From Sabethes cyaneus (taxonomy: Eukaryota > Arthropoda > Insecta > Diptera > Culicidae), in the NCBI RefSeq assembly GCF_943734655.1, contig NC_071354.1, positions 76,855,838-76,919,837 of the forward strand: a stretch of 64,000 bases of DNA. The letters are read 5' to 3'. A program made the position numbers and the translations under genes. Positions 49,290 to 60,711 of the stretch are shown here, in pieces. The notes under the pieces were generated by a model. The model was not told the origin of the DNA and ran no database searches. It saw only the letters and a list, made by a program, of their open reading frames with translations. Position 1 is the first letter of the stretch. Every line of letters starts with the position of its first letter.

Positions 49290-51160
49290 AACTGAAAACG
49301 ACAAAGTAGCTGGAAAGGCGAGCATCGTCGCCGAAGTTTTGAAAATCGGGAGCGAACGGCTGGATTGTGCAATCCATCACGTACACGGAATACAAAAGGT
49401 ATGGGATAAGGGGTAAGTACCTATAGACTGGTTGTAAGGGCCATTCGCGTTGACGAACGTAAGCTGCTGCCACCTCCAAAAGTTTGCTGTACGGGTGAAG
49501 CAGAATAGGAATTTATTAAAGAGCGCAAATGATCGCAACATTTTGGCAGATTTTCACCCGCACCTACATATGAGAATTTCTATGCGTGTGCAAGAGATCG
49601 ATTAATGGCGTCAACGCGAATTGACTCAAATGCCGCAATTGCCGGGGCATTACTCTCTACAATTCTGCTTGCAAAATTATTTTCCGCATCCTGTTTCTCA
49701 GAATGAGGCCGTTGCAGGAAACATTTTTTACCAGTGTGGTTTTCGAAAGGGACACTCCACGACGGACCCAATGTTGCGACAAATTCTCGATAAATTCCGG
49801 GAATTCAACGCGCAGACTCATCATTTGTATACAGACTTCAAGGCAGCATACGATTCAATGAAAGGAAATGAGCAGTGGCAAATTATGCTTGAACACGGTT
49901 TACCAACAAAACTGATTAGACTGATACGTGCTACCCTTGATGGTTCAAAATCAAGCGCCAAGATAACCAGGGCAATACATAGGACTCGTTTGTGACATTA
50001 GATGGTCTGAAGCAAGGTGACGGGCTATCGAATTTGCTCAACATTGCATTGGAAGGTGCAATTCGAAGGGCAAACGTGTAGAGAAGCGGTACTATCGTCA
50101 CAAAATCTCATATGCCCTTAGAGTTTGCGGACGACATCGATATCATCGGCGTTAGCCGTTGAGCTGTGGAAGAATCGTACACGCATCTTAAGAAGGAAGC
50201 ACAGAACAGAAGTGGAAGTAGAAATCTAAAGACGTACATGCTACTTTCTACAGATACTAACGAACCTGACGGTAGCGAGTCACTTTTCTCCACGAAAACA
50301 CACGAACGCATGTGAAAGCTGCTATACGATTGGCAGCGAGCGTTCTGCTTAAATTACTGTTATTCGCTTCTATGCGAAAACCTTCCCAAAGATAAATAAA
50401 AACAAAAAAAACTCTGTTACCAGTTTTGATCGCCACGAGGATAGGGCTTATCATAAATTCTACTAAAACAAGCTAGTGGCTAGTAGAGAGCGTGGTAGCC
50501 CTTCGGGTGTTGGAACTGCGGTAATGGTAGATGGAGATACTTTTGAAGTAATCGACGAATTTGTTTACCTAGGTACGTTAGTGACATGTGACAACGATGT
50601 GAGTCGTGAAGTAAAAAGGCGGATAGCGGCTGCCAACAAGGGTCTTCTACGGATTATGCAGTCAGCTGAGGTCCGTAGCCTACAACTCCGTACAAAACTC
50701 GCGCTCTATAAGATGCTAGTTCTCCCGGTGATACTCTACGGCCACGAAGTGTGGGCGTTGAAAGAAAGCGACTGACGAGCTCTTGACGTTTTGAGCGTAA
50801 AATCTTGTGATCAATTCTTGGCGGCATATTAGGCGAAGGAATATACCAAGTGTATAAAGATGCGGATGTTGTAAAGTGACTAAAACACGACAGGCTGCAA
50901 TGGGCTGGCCTCGTAGCAAGGATGCCGGATGAGAGACAAGCAAAAACAATATTTAGCAGAAAACCCGACAGAAACCGACGACTTCGAGGCAAACCCCGTA
51001 CTCGTTGGATTAGCGCTGTTTACTTGGATGCTAGAGCAGCAGGGAGTTAGACGTGACTGGACAGCGGCAGCCCAAGACCGAGAAACGTGGAGACGGTTCC
51101 TGAATTCGGCACGGATTGGATACGCGGATTATTGCAAAAAAATGAATGAAGTAAGTAATA
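49290..51160 (+). mobile_element. RTE-like LINE, RT domain and C-terminus (second half of split element)
   Basis: 'ENDKVAGKASIVAEVLKIGS', 'YQCGFRKGHSTTDPMLRQI', 'HHLYTDFKAAYDSM' (motif A), 'LEHGLPTKLIRLIRATLDG', 'LEFADDIDIIG' in a shifted frame, 'TFEVIDEFVYLGTLVTCDN', 'LRTKLALYKMLVLPVILYGH' and 'TWRRFLNSARIGYA'. Many stops and frameshifts are present. The FVYLGTLVT...VILYG pattern is the RTE/BovB signature. It continues the copy at 46090-46735. Confidence 0.85.
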
Positions 51161-51866
51161 GCTTACCCGTTTACTTGCTCGCATTCGCTCTGAACTGAAC
51201 TCAACTGACGAAAAGAATTGAAGCGCCCGAAGCTCAAAACTTTTGAGCCATCTCTCTTACCGCCGCTAATGTTTCATTCTGAGAGAGCGAAAAAGTTCAG
51301 TGAGCTAGTGAATCGGGTAACGACGCCAGAAATCGCCACTTTTTCAGGCAGTAAACAAGAAAATTGAGCTTCATTGCCATATAGTTCCATATCGATGACA
51401 ATGGTTTGGCTACATTAAACAAAAACATTTTTGCCACGTTTTCAGCATAATTAAAATTAACCTTCAATACAAACGTTGAGCCAATAATGGATTCATGGTT
51501 TGCAGTAAGGTAAAGTTCTTATAGCGAATATTCCAGAACCTGATTATAGAAAAAGTAAACTGCCATTTCAGGGAAAGTTTTTAATTCTAGCCTCATTGCA
51601 TTTAACTAGACTGGTATGAGCAGTTCTAGAGAAATGTCACGTGCATGCATACTTGTAAATTCTAAAAGTGATAGGTACATGTCTTCTGTTCGAGATCACA
51701 ACTCGTAACGTTTGTGCTGTAAGTGCTAAATTTATTGAGGTACTTCAGCGCAAATGACAAATAACTATCTAAACATTCGAATTAACTTTCTACGATTCAA
51801 CAAAAAATCACATCGTTTTTTTTTCAGTGAATGAATATGTTGTTTCTACTATTATTTATTGTTTAC
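51161..51866. other. Spacer after RTE element
   Basis: Contains GAACTGAACTCAACTGACG-like sequence that may be the element's 3' UTR, then AT-rich sequence without features. Confidence 0.35.
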
Positions 51867-53623
51867 TAGCTGACCCGACAAACTTCGTATTGCCACAAAT
51901 TAACCTGTGTTGTACATAAATCATGAATCTCGGATGATCTTTGTCACAATCTCGAGTTTTGCAAGCCCCCCAGTGGGCGGCACTTCCGACGGCGGGTCAC
52001 CGGCAACACTCGCGACCGTCTCGTCCTGAATGATCTAGTGTTACTATAGATAGTTTTTGTGGTCTTGTATTGACTAATGTTTTATGGAAGAGTCTCGAAT
52101 TTCTCGAGTTCGATTAGTTTTTAAGTTTCGCAAAAATTTCTGTTTTATTTGTATGAGAGTCCATATCCCCCTACCACAGGGGTGAGAGGTCTCTAACTAT
52201 CGTAAAATAAATTCAAGACTCCAAAATCTCCCACATGCCAAATTTGGTTCCATTTGCTTGATTAGTTCTCAAATTATAAGGAAATTTGAATTTCATTTGT
52301 ATAGGAGCTCCCCTCTTAAAAGGGGAAGGGGTCGTAATTCACCATAGAAAAAATTTCTGCCATGTAAAACTCCCACATGCCAAATTTGGTTCCATTTGAT
52401 TGATTGGTTCTCGAGATAAGAGGAAATTTGCATTTCATTTGTATGGCAGCCCACCCTCTTAAAGGGGAGATGGGCCATAACTCGCTTTTTAAAGAAGAGA
52501 GGGGTCTCAATTCACCATAGAAAAAAATCTTGCGTCCAAAACCACTTACATGTCAAATTTGGTTCCATTTGCTTGATTAGTTCTCGAGTTATGAGGAAAT
52601 TTGTTTTTCATTTGTATAGGAGCCCCCCCTTTTAAAGTGGGGAGGGGTCCTTATTCACCATAGAAAATATTCTTGCCCTCGAAAACTTTCACATGCCAAA
52701 TTTTGTTCCATTTGCTTGATTAGTTCTTCAGTTATGAGGAAATTTGTATTTCATGTGTATAGGATCCCCCCTCCTAAAGTGAGGAGGGGTCCCAGTTCAT
52801 CATAGAAAAAGTTTTTGTCTCCAAAAACACCCACGTGCCAAATTTGGTTCCATTTGTTTGATTAGTTCTTGAGTTATGAGGAAATTTGTATTTCGTTTGT
52901 ATAGGAGCCCCCCCTCTTAAAGTTGGGAGGGGTCCCAATTCACCATATAAAATATTCATGCCCTAGAAAACTTTCACATGCCGAATATGGTTCCATTTGC
53001 TTGATTAATTCTCGAGTTATGAGGAAATTTGCATTTCATTTGTTTAGGAGCCCCCCTTCCTAAAATGGGGAGGGGTCCCAATTCACCATAGAAAAAATTT
53101 TTGTCTCCAAAAACACCCACGTGCCAAATTTGGTTCCATTTGCTTAATTACTTTTCGAGTTATGAGGAAAATTGTTTCTTTGGTACAGGAGCCCCCCCTC
53201 TTAAAGTGGGGAGGGGTCCTAATTTACTATAGAAAATATTCTTGCCCTCGAAAACCTTCACATGCCAAATTTGGTTCCATTTGCTTGATTAGTTCTCGAG
53301 TTATGAGGAAATTTGTATGGAAGCCCCCCCTTTTAAAGAGGAGAGGAGTTATAATTCCCCTTATAAAGAGGGGAGGAGTCTCAATTTACCATAGAATAAC
53401 TTCTTGTCACCGAAGACACCCACATGCCAAATTTTGTGCTATTTGCTTGATTAGTTGTCGAGTTATGAGGAAATTTGTATTTCATTTGTATAGGAGCCCC
53501 CCCTATTAGTGGGGGGAGGGGTTTCTAACCATCACTAAAACCTTTCCTGGCCCCAAAAAACCTCTACATGCATATTTTCATGCCGATTGGTTCAGTAGTT
53601 TTCGATTCTATAAGGAACATACG

Positions 53624-53673
<50 letters not shown>

Positions 53674-53700
53674 AATCCTTCTTTATAGGTATAGATTGTT
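51867..53700 (+). repeat. Satellite-bearing repeat T1, full copy: head, about nine 142-bp units, (GACA)n tail
   Basis: The head 'TACTAGCTGACCCGACAAAC' is followed by nine units anchored on GCCAAATTTGGTTCC at 52237, 52379, 52552, 52695, 52837, 52980, 53123, 53264 and 53426. The spacing is mostly 141-143 bp, with two longer steps (173 and 162). Each unit has 'GATTAGTTCTCGAGTTATGA' and a 'GGAGCCCCCC...GGGGAGGGGTC' block. The tail is 'ATGCCGATTGGTTCAGTAGT', an 11-unit GACA run (53627-53671) and 'TTTATAGGTATAGATTG'. Confidence 0.9.
53627..53671. repeat. (GACA)n microsatellite
   Basis: About eleven perfect ACAG/GACA units forming the tail of repeat T1. Confidence 0.95.
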
Positions 53701-54707
53701 AGAGTTCGTCACCGTGAATTTTATATATCATCAAATAACAAGTTTTTATTTTCACCGAAAAAATCAACTAAAGTGATATATATAGGTAAATGTAACAAAT
53801 TTTTATTTTCATGAAGAATTATTCTACAGCCAAGAAATTCCACACGGAACATGTTCGAAACTAGAGAAACTGTAAATTGCCATTTACACCATAAAACAAT
53901 CCAATGAAAATATTTGTTCGAGCATACATACTATTTTCAATAAACATATTACTAGCTGATGAATATGTATAAAAACATCCACTTAAAATGAATTGAATTG
54001 TGGCGGCCACGTCATAACAGATTCAAAATGCACTCTGCATTTGTGAACACAAGTCATCGTTTAGGACGGAAATTAGCAGCTATGATGGATGAGTAAATAT
54101 CAAAATCACTCCGAACGACCGGTTCGATGCAACCGATGCCGAATCAAACGAGTAAAAGTGTCAATCAGTAATCCAATAAACATTTTATTCAATTCAAGTT
54201 CAGGTCGTTTTGAATACTTACATGGTTTCGAGGCATGATGGTGATCATATGATCGAATATGAGAACATTGTTAGTTTCATGGTAAGAAGTTATTTATTTT
54301 GTAGTACAGAATTGCAGTCTCGTTTTATAGTTCAGAATCAGAAAAAGATGCAATCTTGTTTACTATAAAGCTATAAATATAGCTTATCATTAAATAGTCT
54401 ATCAACTTATAAGGATAATTTATTGATTTTGAATGCAAAAGCTTATGCAACCGAAGTCAACACAACATTATTCAAATTATTAAATTATTCAAATTATATT
54501 CAGCCTGTGGGAATCCCAGAGATTGTTATAGGTAGTGTACATTTTTAACAATTTTTATACAAAAGTGTTTTTTTAAACATCTAAACTAACAAATAGTGAA
54601 ATCGCCTGGAAAAAATAATTTCATTGCTTTTTTATTTATTTTTGCAGACTGTTGATTTGATAACCTATGAAGCCTGAATGAATTTGAAGCCTATGTGTAC
54701 AATTGAC
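53701..54707. other. Intergenic, nothing recognised
   Basis: AT-rich sequence with no gene or clear repeat. Confidence 0.4.
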
Positions 54708-54910
54708 CAAACCTCGTGATTTTAGTCATGACCTTGAAATGCGGTTAGGCATGTATTAATATTTTTTGAAACGATGGTTCTACAGCTGATGAAGGGACGG
54801 TAAGAGAAAGTAATGAAGAAGGATTTTTTTTGGGGAATGTAAAAAATCCTTCTTCATTACTTTCCCTTACCGTCCCTTCATCAACTATAGAACCATCGTT
54901 TCAAAAAATA
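54708..54910. repeat. Two SINE S2 3' ends in inverted orientation forming a long hairpin
   Basis: 54708-54815 (reverse copy) and 54838-54910 (forward copy) are inverted. 'AAACGATGGTTCTACAGCTG' through 'AATGAAGAAGGATT' pairs with 'AATCCTTCTTCATT' through 'TATAGAACCATCGTTT' over about 70 bp with few mismatches, around a loop of about 15 bases (TTTGGGGAATGTA). Confidence 0.8.
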
Positions 54911-57900
54911 TTAGCCTATGTGTGTAGTATACGACATTTTAACTTAAAATAATGTTAAAGTTGTATCAAACATAGCCCCACTGGACGGTAAATGAATTTT
55001 AGTGCAGTTGTACGCTGCTGGTGCCTTACCGTCTGATGCTACAGAAATTTTTAAGCAGCCATTTTTATCTGTGTATTCTGGTATATAAATTGACTTTTTA
55101 ACTCGCGAATAAACTATGTATCTAATAATCCAACAATAGTACTCATTTGTTCGTAAAACAGTGCGAGAATTTAGGGCAATCGTCTAAACAACGATAAACA
55201 ATATCAATGGCCAACGAATCACTAACGCAAGTTCATAAATTTATAATTGAACATAACGATTTATTTTTAAATTTTATTTTCAAATTTTATTTTCAAATAT
55301 ATAGCTGCATACAAGCTTAGTAAAATTATAGAGTAAATATGACTTGCTTATGGGGGTAACAATCACATAAACACAATTGCTTATCGCGTGCATCATGCAA
55401 TTCGATTGGTATATAATTAACTAAATCTTGTTAACAGTAGAATCATACAGACTCGGAGAACATATGAAGGTCGGTACATTGTAGTTTCATTTTGGCAGAA
55501 CAGACAATCAATCAATCGTCGTGAATGTTTCATTTCGTTCTACCACATTATCACATTCTGAGCCGTCATTGCTCTTCATACTAAAACTAGTTTTGCATAC
55601 CTACAACTACAATGTAGCATGCGGCCAAGCGCTTCACGCATGATGTCAATACCAATTCACATTCTTCATCAATACATCGATTTTGGAAATCATTTTAGCG
55701 ATGTTTATTGCATAATCATATGAAACATTGACGTAAAAGTTCTTCAATTTGCTGTCTCTGACTGGAGAATGGTTTTGTTTTCATTTGAAGGTCAGTCTTT
55801 TGCCAATCCAGAGAAACTAAACCAAAAATCATGCATGAAGATGTTAAATGATTATTCATCCTGAAATTAATACAGCTTTGATAATAACCATGTCGGACTT
55901 TTTAAGCTGCTTGCATATTTTTTGTGCCAATAAAACCAAGTCTGCGATCCGTCCTTTTAAATAAATACGATTCTTTTTTGCACGGTTTAAATTAGCTCGA
56001 TCTATGGTGAACATAAGAACTTTTCATAAGAACCAAAACAAAGTATAAGTAGATTCTGATCTTTTAAAATTACATGGTTTTATTCAATTTCCATTCAAAG
56101 ACCCAACGTGACAACCGTGTAAAAAAGAATTAGGTTTAAAAAAGCAGTCATTGGAACACTGCTTGTTGCTTGGAAAGACCTGGTTCCTTCAGATCTAATT
56201 TGCGAAGGCAGTGGCTTCGCGGCAAGGTAGAATCAAAAACACATTTTTAAAGAAGTTACAAGGAATTATTGGACAACGTGAAATAGTGAACCAAGTGTTT
56301 TTTGAAGTCTGATTTCCAACAAAAAAAATCTTTAACAGTATACTATTAAATTATAAATTTCGCTTCGGCAGTACTCAACAAAATGTGAAAATCGAATGAA
56401 AAAATATTTTCTCGAATAATTTTAGAAGCGCGAATAATCTGAATAATAATAGGTAATCACTTCCGACTTCATCAAGTTCAACGACATAGCAACGCGGTCA
56501 AACACCAGAACATTCGGAACCAACCTAGTGACGGCGGCGGCGTCGTCTGACATGCATTGACTTGCTATCTGGCCTGTGCTATGCCATTTTCATATAGGTA
56601 GTTGATGTTTGATTTATGATGCTTATACGCAAGTGTATAATTATCGATATTGGTAGTGAGGTATACAATCGACATACGACAGCCTGTTTTTTATTTCTTA
56701 CAGTGTTGAAAGTGTGTATTCATATATTCTAACTTGTATTCTCTTTTTAATTTGTCGATTTACGTTTAAACGAGTAATTTCAAATTTAATAATGGTCAAA
56801 ACAAAATTTGCTAACATTACCTCGTGCAACTTTAATACTTATATGGAAGAATTTTGCTCTGCGTTCAACAGCGCTTGGAACCATCCAATTCCCGCGTCTA
56901 TGTAATCGGCGGTGTCGACCGATTGTCTTCCACACACGGTAGTGATTTTGGATGTAATTCGAACTTGGTTTGTTTAGTGTCATTTGAAAGGCAAAAGCAC
57001 AAAAACCATACACCCAAACAGGATGTCACAACGTGTGCAGAACATGTACCAAATTTAATTACAGTACTTAAGACGGTATCGCCTGTGGCGCAGAAACCAT
57101 GCATGTTTATGTATGATAAGGTGCATTGCATACATAAAAACACCATTTATGTGGGATATGCTGGTACGATGACACTCGTATATTAGATGATTTGCATCGG
57201 TTATTGCTAACATTATTGCATAGTCAACAATGTTGACTCAACATAGTCACAGAGTAATAACGTTTTGCAGTTACACAACTAAAACATATTTCTAGTGATA
57301 AAAAGTACAAGGGTCCATACCTAGTGGCATGAGCGCAGGCTTGACGTAGGACTACGAATGTAGAGCAACTCGTCACCCAATGATAAAAGCGGTGAATTGT
57401 GTATGAATTTCGCGTATAGATGCCCAAGTTGCGCATTAAAGGATTGTGTTCTTACATGTGAGAAATTCATAATTTCAACTCTTCAGATAACTTAAATTGT
57501 GGACCTGAAAAGGTCCGTTTGTTAATCTTGAGTTCTTAAATTTCTGACTCGTGATGTCCATTGTCAACTCTCGTCCTTTAGATGGGCTATTGGTGTGAGG
57601 ATTCACACTATTGGGAATATTGTTTACCGGACAAACGCTACTGGTAGGATCTGTAATCAGGATAGACTTTTATGTTTATGATCGTTTAGATAAATTTGTC
57701 CAATACGTTTTAGTACGGTAGACAGAAGTCAAAATTAGATTACTTTCGAAGTTTATTATATTGAAAAGTTATCCATGACGTTTAACACAATTAGTAGTAA
57801 TTCTATTTGGAGACGGGTTCACCGCCACAAATTTAATGTTTTAAATATCTAATCAGAAGGAAGTTCTTCATGATTAAACATAACAGCTACATTTGGAAAT

Positions 57901-57920
57901 TTCGTTACGATAAGTAAAGA
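54911..57920. other. 3-kb intergenic region, no gene supported
   Basis: Mostly AT-rich. A 110-codon + strand frame (56857-57186) has no recognisable domain and overlaps an equally open - strand frame, so it is not called. A small GC-rich patch at 56520-56560 contains GGCGGCGGCG. Confidence 0.4.
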
Positions 57921-57926
57921 AAATTT

Positions 57927-58110
57927 TTATCTCGTCCTAAAAAGGACGGTTTGTGGTACTTGATAAGTCTGGTTGGAAACCTGGGCCTTCATTTCGATCT
58001 TCTTTGGCAGCAGAACAGCTTGAATGTTTGATAGAACACCTCCCTGGGCAATGGTGACACCGGATAGAGCATTTTCTACCAATTCAAGCCCTTCCGCTTC
58101 CACAACCAAA
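57927..58110 (-). pseudogene. Histone H2A pseudogene, C-terminal part plus 3' stem-loop
   Basis: The - strand reads 'LSGVTIAQGGVLSNIQAVLL' then 'PKKIEMKA', matching the H2A docking domain and C-terminus nearly residue for residue. The normal stop after the final Ala is replaced (GCC CAG), so the frame runs on 18 codons into the 3' UTR, where a histone stem-loop is still visible. Upstream of LSGV only weak similarity remains (ELVENA in place of ELNKL) and the N-terminal histone fold is lost. Histone genes lack introns, so absence of introns says nothing on origin. Neighbouring H1- and H3-like traces suggest a decayed histone repeat rather than a lone retrocopy. Confidence 0.85.
57934..57947 (-). 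promoter_or_regulatory. Histone mRNA 3' stem-loop
   Basis: The - strand reads 'ACCGTCCTTTTTAGGACGAG': a 5-bp stem GTCCT/AGGAC with a TTTT loop. It lies downstream of the H2A remnant, matching the stem-loop that ends replication-dependent histone mRNAs. Confidence 0.75.
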
Positions 58111-58119
58111 ACTTGGTTA

Positions 58120-58310
58120 TTCTATATTATTTCATATTCTATCATAGCAGCTTAATAGATCGGTATTCCGGCTCGTAATTTCCATTCTATGCCAAACGAT
58201 GATCGGCTGTATCGTAGCTGGGTCTCTCTGTGGAGTGACCTGAATCTTTCGCCATGCTCGACTGCTGACCAAGTCACAACGTCGAATGAATGAAGTCACG
58301 GATGTGATTC
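58120..58310 (-). pseudogene. Possible histone H3/H4 remnant
   Basis: In one frame 'RKIQVTPQRDPAT' vaguely follows the H3 tail pattern, and in another 'EYRSIKLL' resembles the H3 RYQKSTELL region. 'NHIRDFIHS' near 58290-58310 is weakly like H4 NVIRDAV. Each is short and needs frame changes, so this rests mainly on position between the H1-like and H2A pieces. Confidence 0.3.
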
Positions 58311-58439
58311 GAACCAAAGCCGCAATGTTTCTTTAGAATGCAACCTTTAGAATGAAGCCACGGATGTGACTCGAAAGCTGCCTGCCGATGTGTCACCTAC
58401 CAAAGCCGCTGACCGCATGACGATGCGCATCGAAAGGCA

Positions 58440-58555
58440 CGCAATAGTTTCCAATAAATAGCAGCCAAAACCATATCGTTCGCTGGCGGACGGGTCGATG
58501 GATTCTTTGGTTTGTTAGCGTCTCGCTTGGTGAATTTAGATGTCTTCGTTGCCTT
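58440..58555 (-). pseudogene. Histone H1-like remnant
   Basis: The - strand frame 'KATKTSKFTKRDANKPKNPS' leads to 'TRPPANDMVLAAI': a Lys-rich tail followed by the start of the H1 globular domain (HPPVxxMVLAAI pattern). It loses similarity right after AAI, presumably through a frameshift. Confidence 0.55.
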
Positions 58556-58644
58556 ATCCGGGAACGGAGCAACAGCGGAAGCTCAACAATTTTCGATCGG
58601 ATTCTATAGGGCGTAAATTAAATACAATCAATAGAAATCTTAAC

Positions 58645-58963
58645 TAGTGATGTCCGTTAATCGTTCGATTAATTCAACTAATCGAATAATTATAAAAATA
58701 TTCGAATAATTTTTAATCGAATACTGCCAGCACGAGTAGTTGAATTAATCGAATAGTTCAAAGGAAATAATATGAATGCGAATAATCCCCGAATAATGGC
58801 CGCTAATCGTTCATAATCGTTCGATTAATCGAATTAATGAGAAAAATATTCGAATATTTCTAATCGAATACCACTAGCACGAATAGTTGAATTAATCGAT
58901 TAGTTCAGACAACGCTCGCCGATTAATCGGTAATCGAATAATTGAAAATTTCGGACATCACTA
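58645..58963. mobile_element. hAT-type MITE, 319 bp, with 8-bp duplication
   Basis: The ends 'TAGTGATGTCCG' and 'CGGACATCACTA' are perfect inverted repeats. ATCTTAAC is duplicated at 58637-58644 and 58964-58971. The interior is full of ATTCGA/TCGAAT and CGATTAAT motifs, including two copies of a block 'GAATACxxxxAGCACGAxTA', so it is internally duplicated and highly self-complementary. Confidence 0.92.
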
Positions 58964-58971
58964 ATCTTAAC

Positions 58972-59410
58972 CCATAGCTCATCTCCCACATATTTCTGTC
59001 ATCCGTGCTAGGGAAGCATTGACGTGGGAAGGCAAAAAAATGAAAGTAATGAAATGATGAATAACCGTCTAATATAACCTCAATGTCTATTAAACGTCTG
59101 TTAGAGATACATGTTAATTACTGTAGATTACTGTATTGTAATAGATTTTTTGAAAAATTTCCAATCGATTGATACCAATGTCTCTAGAATCTATTGGCGG
59201 CCAACACATGCTGACAGACGAACAACGTCACGTGCAGTACCTTGCAAGTCGTAAGGGCCGGCATAGTGTCGTCGTCCTGAAAGTAAAAAAGTAGTTAGAT
59301 TAAAACTTCTCGCTCGGTGGTAATCTGCAATTGATGTAGGAAGCGGCACAATATGTGTCGATAACCCAACCAAACGCGTCGCTTCCTTGATAAGTGGATT
59401 TTGCAGTCTC
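58972..59410. other. Spacer with an unassigned - strand frame
   Basis: 59191-59436 is open on the - strand (contains 'IKEATRLVGLSTHIVPLPTS'), with an acceptor-like TTTACTTTCAG within it. No family is recognised. It may be chance. Confidence 0.25.
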
Positions 59411-59740
59411 CTTTGTCCAGCGCCTCTATGGTTCAAAGGTACAAGTACCAGCGAACCACATGCCCTGGCGGGTGTTGTGGGTTCGAATTCGGTTATAATC
59501 TCAGATTACAGCTTGGTGCATGAGTCGACCTTCCAGCATTGGACAAAAGGTAGGAGTCAAAATGACTACTTGTCAAGCGTAGCTACCAATACCCCCCCTC
59601 CCCGCTTCCTTCCCCTCCTTCACCAAAAATTTTCATTTCTTTCCCCTACCGTCCCTTTATCAATTGTAGAACCATCGTTTCAAAAAATATTAATATATAT
59701 GTATGACCGCATTTCAAGATCAAGACTAAAAACTTGAGAT
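59411..59740 (+). repeat. tRNA-derived SINE S2, long copy
   Basis: The head has 'GGTTCAAAGGTACAAG' and a clear B box 'GTGGGTTCGAATTCGG'. The body has 'TTGGACAAAAGGTAGGAGTC', a C-rich stretch, and the 3' part 'TAGAACCATCGTTTCAAAAA' ending 'GATCAAGACTAAAAAC'. The 3' part alone recurs at 33905-34045 and 54708-54910. Confidence 0.75.
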
Positions 59741-59859
59741 TAGTCTATTACGGGATTTTAGCCGACTAAATATTCCATAATAAGCCCTAGGGTAAGGCCC
59801 AGCAGCTTGGAGCTGCAACTCCGATGATAAATTTCTATCTGTTGATAAGCTTCTATCTC

Positions 59860-60250
59860 GCAGCGTCTCTCCTAAAAGAGTTAAACGACTCTTTCACAGT
59901 GCTATGGTCGATTCCGACGATGCTGATATCTTCAGCAAAACCAAGAAACAAGTTAGACTTCGTGATAAAGAAAAGTATCTGAGGACTTATTGGCTAATCA
60001 TATCTACTATTCCAATTCCTCTAGTGTCATACGAATCTGCTTAATTAGTTTCGTCGGAAAACCATGCTCAAGAATTATATGCCATAGCTCATTTTATTCA
60101 ACTCAATCGTACGCGCGATTTCCGAATCATCCGGAAGTACCAACGATATATCATTTATAAACAACGTAAAGAGCAGTGGTCCCAAACTACTTCCTTGTGG
60201 AACTCCTAAGATATTCGCAAACTGTCTGAAGTTTTTGGAGCGTCTTAGTA
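59860..60250 (-). mobile_element. LINE reverse transcriptase fragments (two pieces fused)
   Basis: On the - strand: 'QFANILGVPQGSSLGPLLFT' with 'LFINDISLVLPDDSEIA' (RT motif B of a CR1/Jockey/I-type element) at 60240-60100. Next comes 'LWHIILEHGFPTKLIKQIRM' (RTE-like) at 60095-60030, and 'SNLFLGFAEDISIVGIDHST' (motif C with FADD changed to FAED) at 60000-59890. The blocks come from two LINE types, so this is a mosaic. Confidence 0.7.
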
Positions 60251-60711
60251 GAATACGAAACCTGAAATTAAATAATCTAATCTAATCTAATCTCACACTA
60301 ACGCACCCAATTCTTGAAATCATCCTGTCATTTTTCTTGTTAACGACCAGGCAAATTGCGCAGCATGTACCGCAGGCGGAATCTCAAGGAATCAAGTGAA
60401 ACTAGAAATAATACCTAATTCCATTAAACTCCATGAAATCAAGGGGAATGAAGAAAGCGTGGATCTCCCCTACCAAACGCTTCTCATATACATAGATAAT
60501 TTATTTATTTTATTATAATTTATTTACAGTCGTTGGGACTATCTTTGCTAATAAAGGTTAGGTGTTACTCCGGACCCTCCGGGATGAGCTAATGGGATTT
60601 ATACCAGAAGCCAGGCTGCAATTGGCCAAGGATTTAGCGCCTTATTTCGCTCTCTGAAAATAGATTAGTCTATTAAAAATATTAGTTTAAATCGTATAAT
60701 ATTTGAAAGTA
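60251..60711. other. Spacer, possible LINE 3' UTR
   Basis: Includes a short (TAATC)n run at 60269-60290 and TTTA-rich sequence at 60498-60530. No gene. Confidence 0.35.

Noticed and set aside
56857..57186. 110-codon + strand frame
   Set aside because: No known motif, unconvincing composition, and an overlapping open frame on the other strand. It is probably chance.
59191..59436. 81-codon - strand frame with an acceptor-like site
   Set aside because: No partner exon or family could be recognised, so it is listed only as unassigned.
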